15,770 nucleotides of DNA, taken from NCBI GenBank assembly GCA_964602735.1, contig CAZRRV010000035.1, positions 1 through 15,770 on the forward strand, given 5' to 3'. The stretch comes from CAZRRV01 sp964602735. Its GTDB lineage: Bacteria > Bacillota > Clostridia > Oscillospirales > Acutalibacteraceae. The notes beneath the pieces were generated by a model, which worked only from the letters and a program-made list of their open reading frames with translations, searched no databases and was not told where the DNA came from. Both the position numbers and the translations under genes were made by a program. Below are positions 15,201-15,770 of this stretch, one piece after another (position 1 is the stretch's first letter; every line of letters starts with the position of its first letter).

Positions 15201-15770
15201 CCGATTCGATTTTATACTCGTATAGAGCATCCTGCGCATTCGCCGTGGCGGCAAAACCGTCGCTGCCCAGAGTTACGCCTAACTGATTGTAATTCACGCC
15301 CTCAGCATCAACCTTAACATCAACAACATCGCCGGCGCTTTTCGTTTCGCCGTATGATTTGGTTATTGTTGCGGGTGTTATCTTTACTTCTTTGGGCATT
15401 ACGGTTATTTTAACGGTTATGCGCAGGAAGCCGACGGAGCGGGGGCCTACGAGCAGAACCTCGGAGTATTCCCCGACGGCGAGTCCGGCTACCGGGGTTA
15501 TGGTTAAGTCAGCCTCCGCTTGCCCCGCAAGGGTGCTGTCCGGCTCGGTTATATTTGTTTTGTCGAGATTAACCTCAAAATGCACAAGCGAATTGCCTAC
15601 GCCCACATCTTTGAGGGCTGTGTTGCCGGTATTCTTCAGTTTAAGTTTAACCGCCGTCGGTGTATAGCCGTATTCAACCGACCCGAAATCCTGCGTATCA
15701 TCGACAAGTTTGGAATCGTCTTTCTGCACTTCGCAGCCGTAGGTTCTTTTAACCCCGTACGCGGCGTAGA
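12202..15770 (-). CDS. Large sortase-anchored surface protein with MBG/YDG repeats, C-terminal part
   Basis: The frame is open to the right edge, so the N-terminus and signal peptide are missing; 1188 residues are visible, numbered from the edge. Order: an ASH-like immunoglobulin fold (about 20-123, with LKNTGN); MBG-like repeats (130-208, 310-388, 473-557, 649-744, with YGE, YDGK or YSGK near their starts); a YDG-type repeat (389-472, KPYNGKTEA to GNIAPAQV); and a third module in three copies (227-283, 574-633, 765-824) with the pattern GTF/W then FTP or FTL then NY. Residues 825-1028 are further beta-rich sequence I cannot name. Two cysteine repeats (1030-1133) precede the anchor: SPQTG (1151-1155), a membrane segment (about 1160-1180) and RRRKSRK. 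It is therefore linked to peptidoglycan by a sortase, none of which is in the window. Adhesion or matrix binding is typical of such proteins but not proven. A strong terminator follows. Confidence 0.9.
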   Translation of the reverse strand, partial: YAAYGVKRTYGCEVQKDDSKLVDDTQDFGSVEYGYTPTAVKLKLKNTGNTALKDVGVGNSLVHFEVNLDKTNITEPDSTLAGQAEADLTITPVAGLAVGEYSEVLLVGPRSVGFLRITVKITVMPKEVKITPATITKSYGETKSAGDVVDVKVDAEGVNYNQLGVTLGSDGFAATANAQDALYEYKIESATNTNYKVELAEGTGVKVNKAKPTGVVTASPVTKGQNLSDSALSGTFKNPHKLEWIVPGTLTWNDSDTALTASGQHNWKFTPSDDVKNNYEEVTDTTYVVVNEYNNSTQVTPVDGDGTSFTFVYDGKEHPLEFKTDRPPEVGGKITVEYQLNGAGDRVTDAPVNAGTYTVYAYVEANPDKSYGPGLFEGQLIIEQREVQVALTVTEKPYNGKTEAEITARVTNTVNNDDVKVTATGTFAAANAGNGINVTVTSLTLDGAAKDNYKLPALPLHTAGNIAPAQVTLAQKGNAFTKEYGELKVLTADDLEVNGLQNEEPASLLALQFECAGFDPSADVREEAGKYYDITVTSDNPNYTLSYDKEQFRLKVTRTAPVLGGVSAGYGYKTGTLKDVTLSGEFINPHNNAPVAGTFAWQNPEHTFGENNTENCTWVFTLDKSMTANYKPPVPNTGEVAITLLENIPIAITVTPVETTYSGKPVEYKAFNIDNNETGVIPDGITVKVEYQLVTGGKPDPDAYGENAPTDAGSYSVKITATPEQSGQGKAENSVEVALTILPAAPGLPVYDANLQAVEGTPAEEIPMLEGFKYPTDLNGEPLEGTFAWDAAGSTVNADGSVFNYTFTPANPNYSNVKGSVTVDLAPDTREISAVVYNLPNADGYDDYAVVNISESGLAAGETVVFYTTAECVNPESEPYTVTADDITNGTVKIMLDGDALSSETGGEIFAKIASSQKDVANSVSYPVELGFTVPETYKIFDIVPEHDIITAEVPEIYGDMVDGDAVFTLEGEDYVTKGEVQGLSATFEFKAEGTTKLNVTVNFKHPDSEREPDGIISVTKTVTLISEKHTHKGVLVPEKKPTCTEDGNIAYYVCECDTWFSDEACEHEIEDHASVILKATGHKLTHVEAKEATADTDGNIEYWYCENCGKYYKDENATQEISQSDTVIPATGETGTAPGVGGNTESGAQSPQTGDNRALGMWLTVLGASALALIGCVTLGRRRKSRK

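Overview
The window comes from a Gram-positive-type bacterium, most likely an uncultured member of the Clostridia. The signs are a sortase-anchored surface protein ending in SPQTG, a membrane segment and a basic tail; the holB-ricT gene pair seen in Firmicutes; near-consensus sigma-A promoters; strong GGAGG ribosome binding sites; and a moderately GC-rich sequence. The placement is inferred from gene content, since there is no rRNA or other taxonomic marker. Every gene I can support is on the minus strand, so transcription runs from the right edge to the left edge.

In transcription order, the right end (15770-12202) is the C-terminal part of a very large secreted cell-wall protein. It is a mosaic of beta-sandwich repeats (ASH-like, MBG and YDG types, plus a module present three times) and ends in a sortase signal and an intrinsic terminator. 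Next is a two-gene type IV restriction system, mcrB-mcrC (11996-8950). The two genes overlap by ATGA, and mcrB most likely starts at a TTG. After an intergenic region with a good promoter comes a glycolytic operon, pgk-tpiA-gpmI, whose last gene is a class I PLP aminotransferase fused translationally to gpmI by a GTGA overlap (8658-3893).

After a 156-base gap with two inverted repeats comes an information-processing cluster: trpS, holB (overlapping as TAATG) and ricT/yaaT (3736-909). A near-perfect sigma-A promoter overlapping the end of ricT drives a stand-alone acyl carrier protein gene (806-573). A spacer that can fold into competing GC-rich hairpins follows, and the left edge cuts a tyrosine recombinase gene (439-1).

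Most of the window is core metabolism and housekeeping. The accessory parts are the surface protein, the McrBC pair and the recombinase. I do not see a clearly new system. The points most worth a second look are the roughly 400-residue region of McrB before its GTPase domain, the aminotransferase coupled to gpmI, repeated sequences around the pgk promoter, and the hairpins upstream of trpS and of the recombinase. I found no tRNA, rRNA, CRISPR array or insertion sequence.
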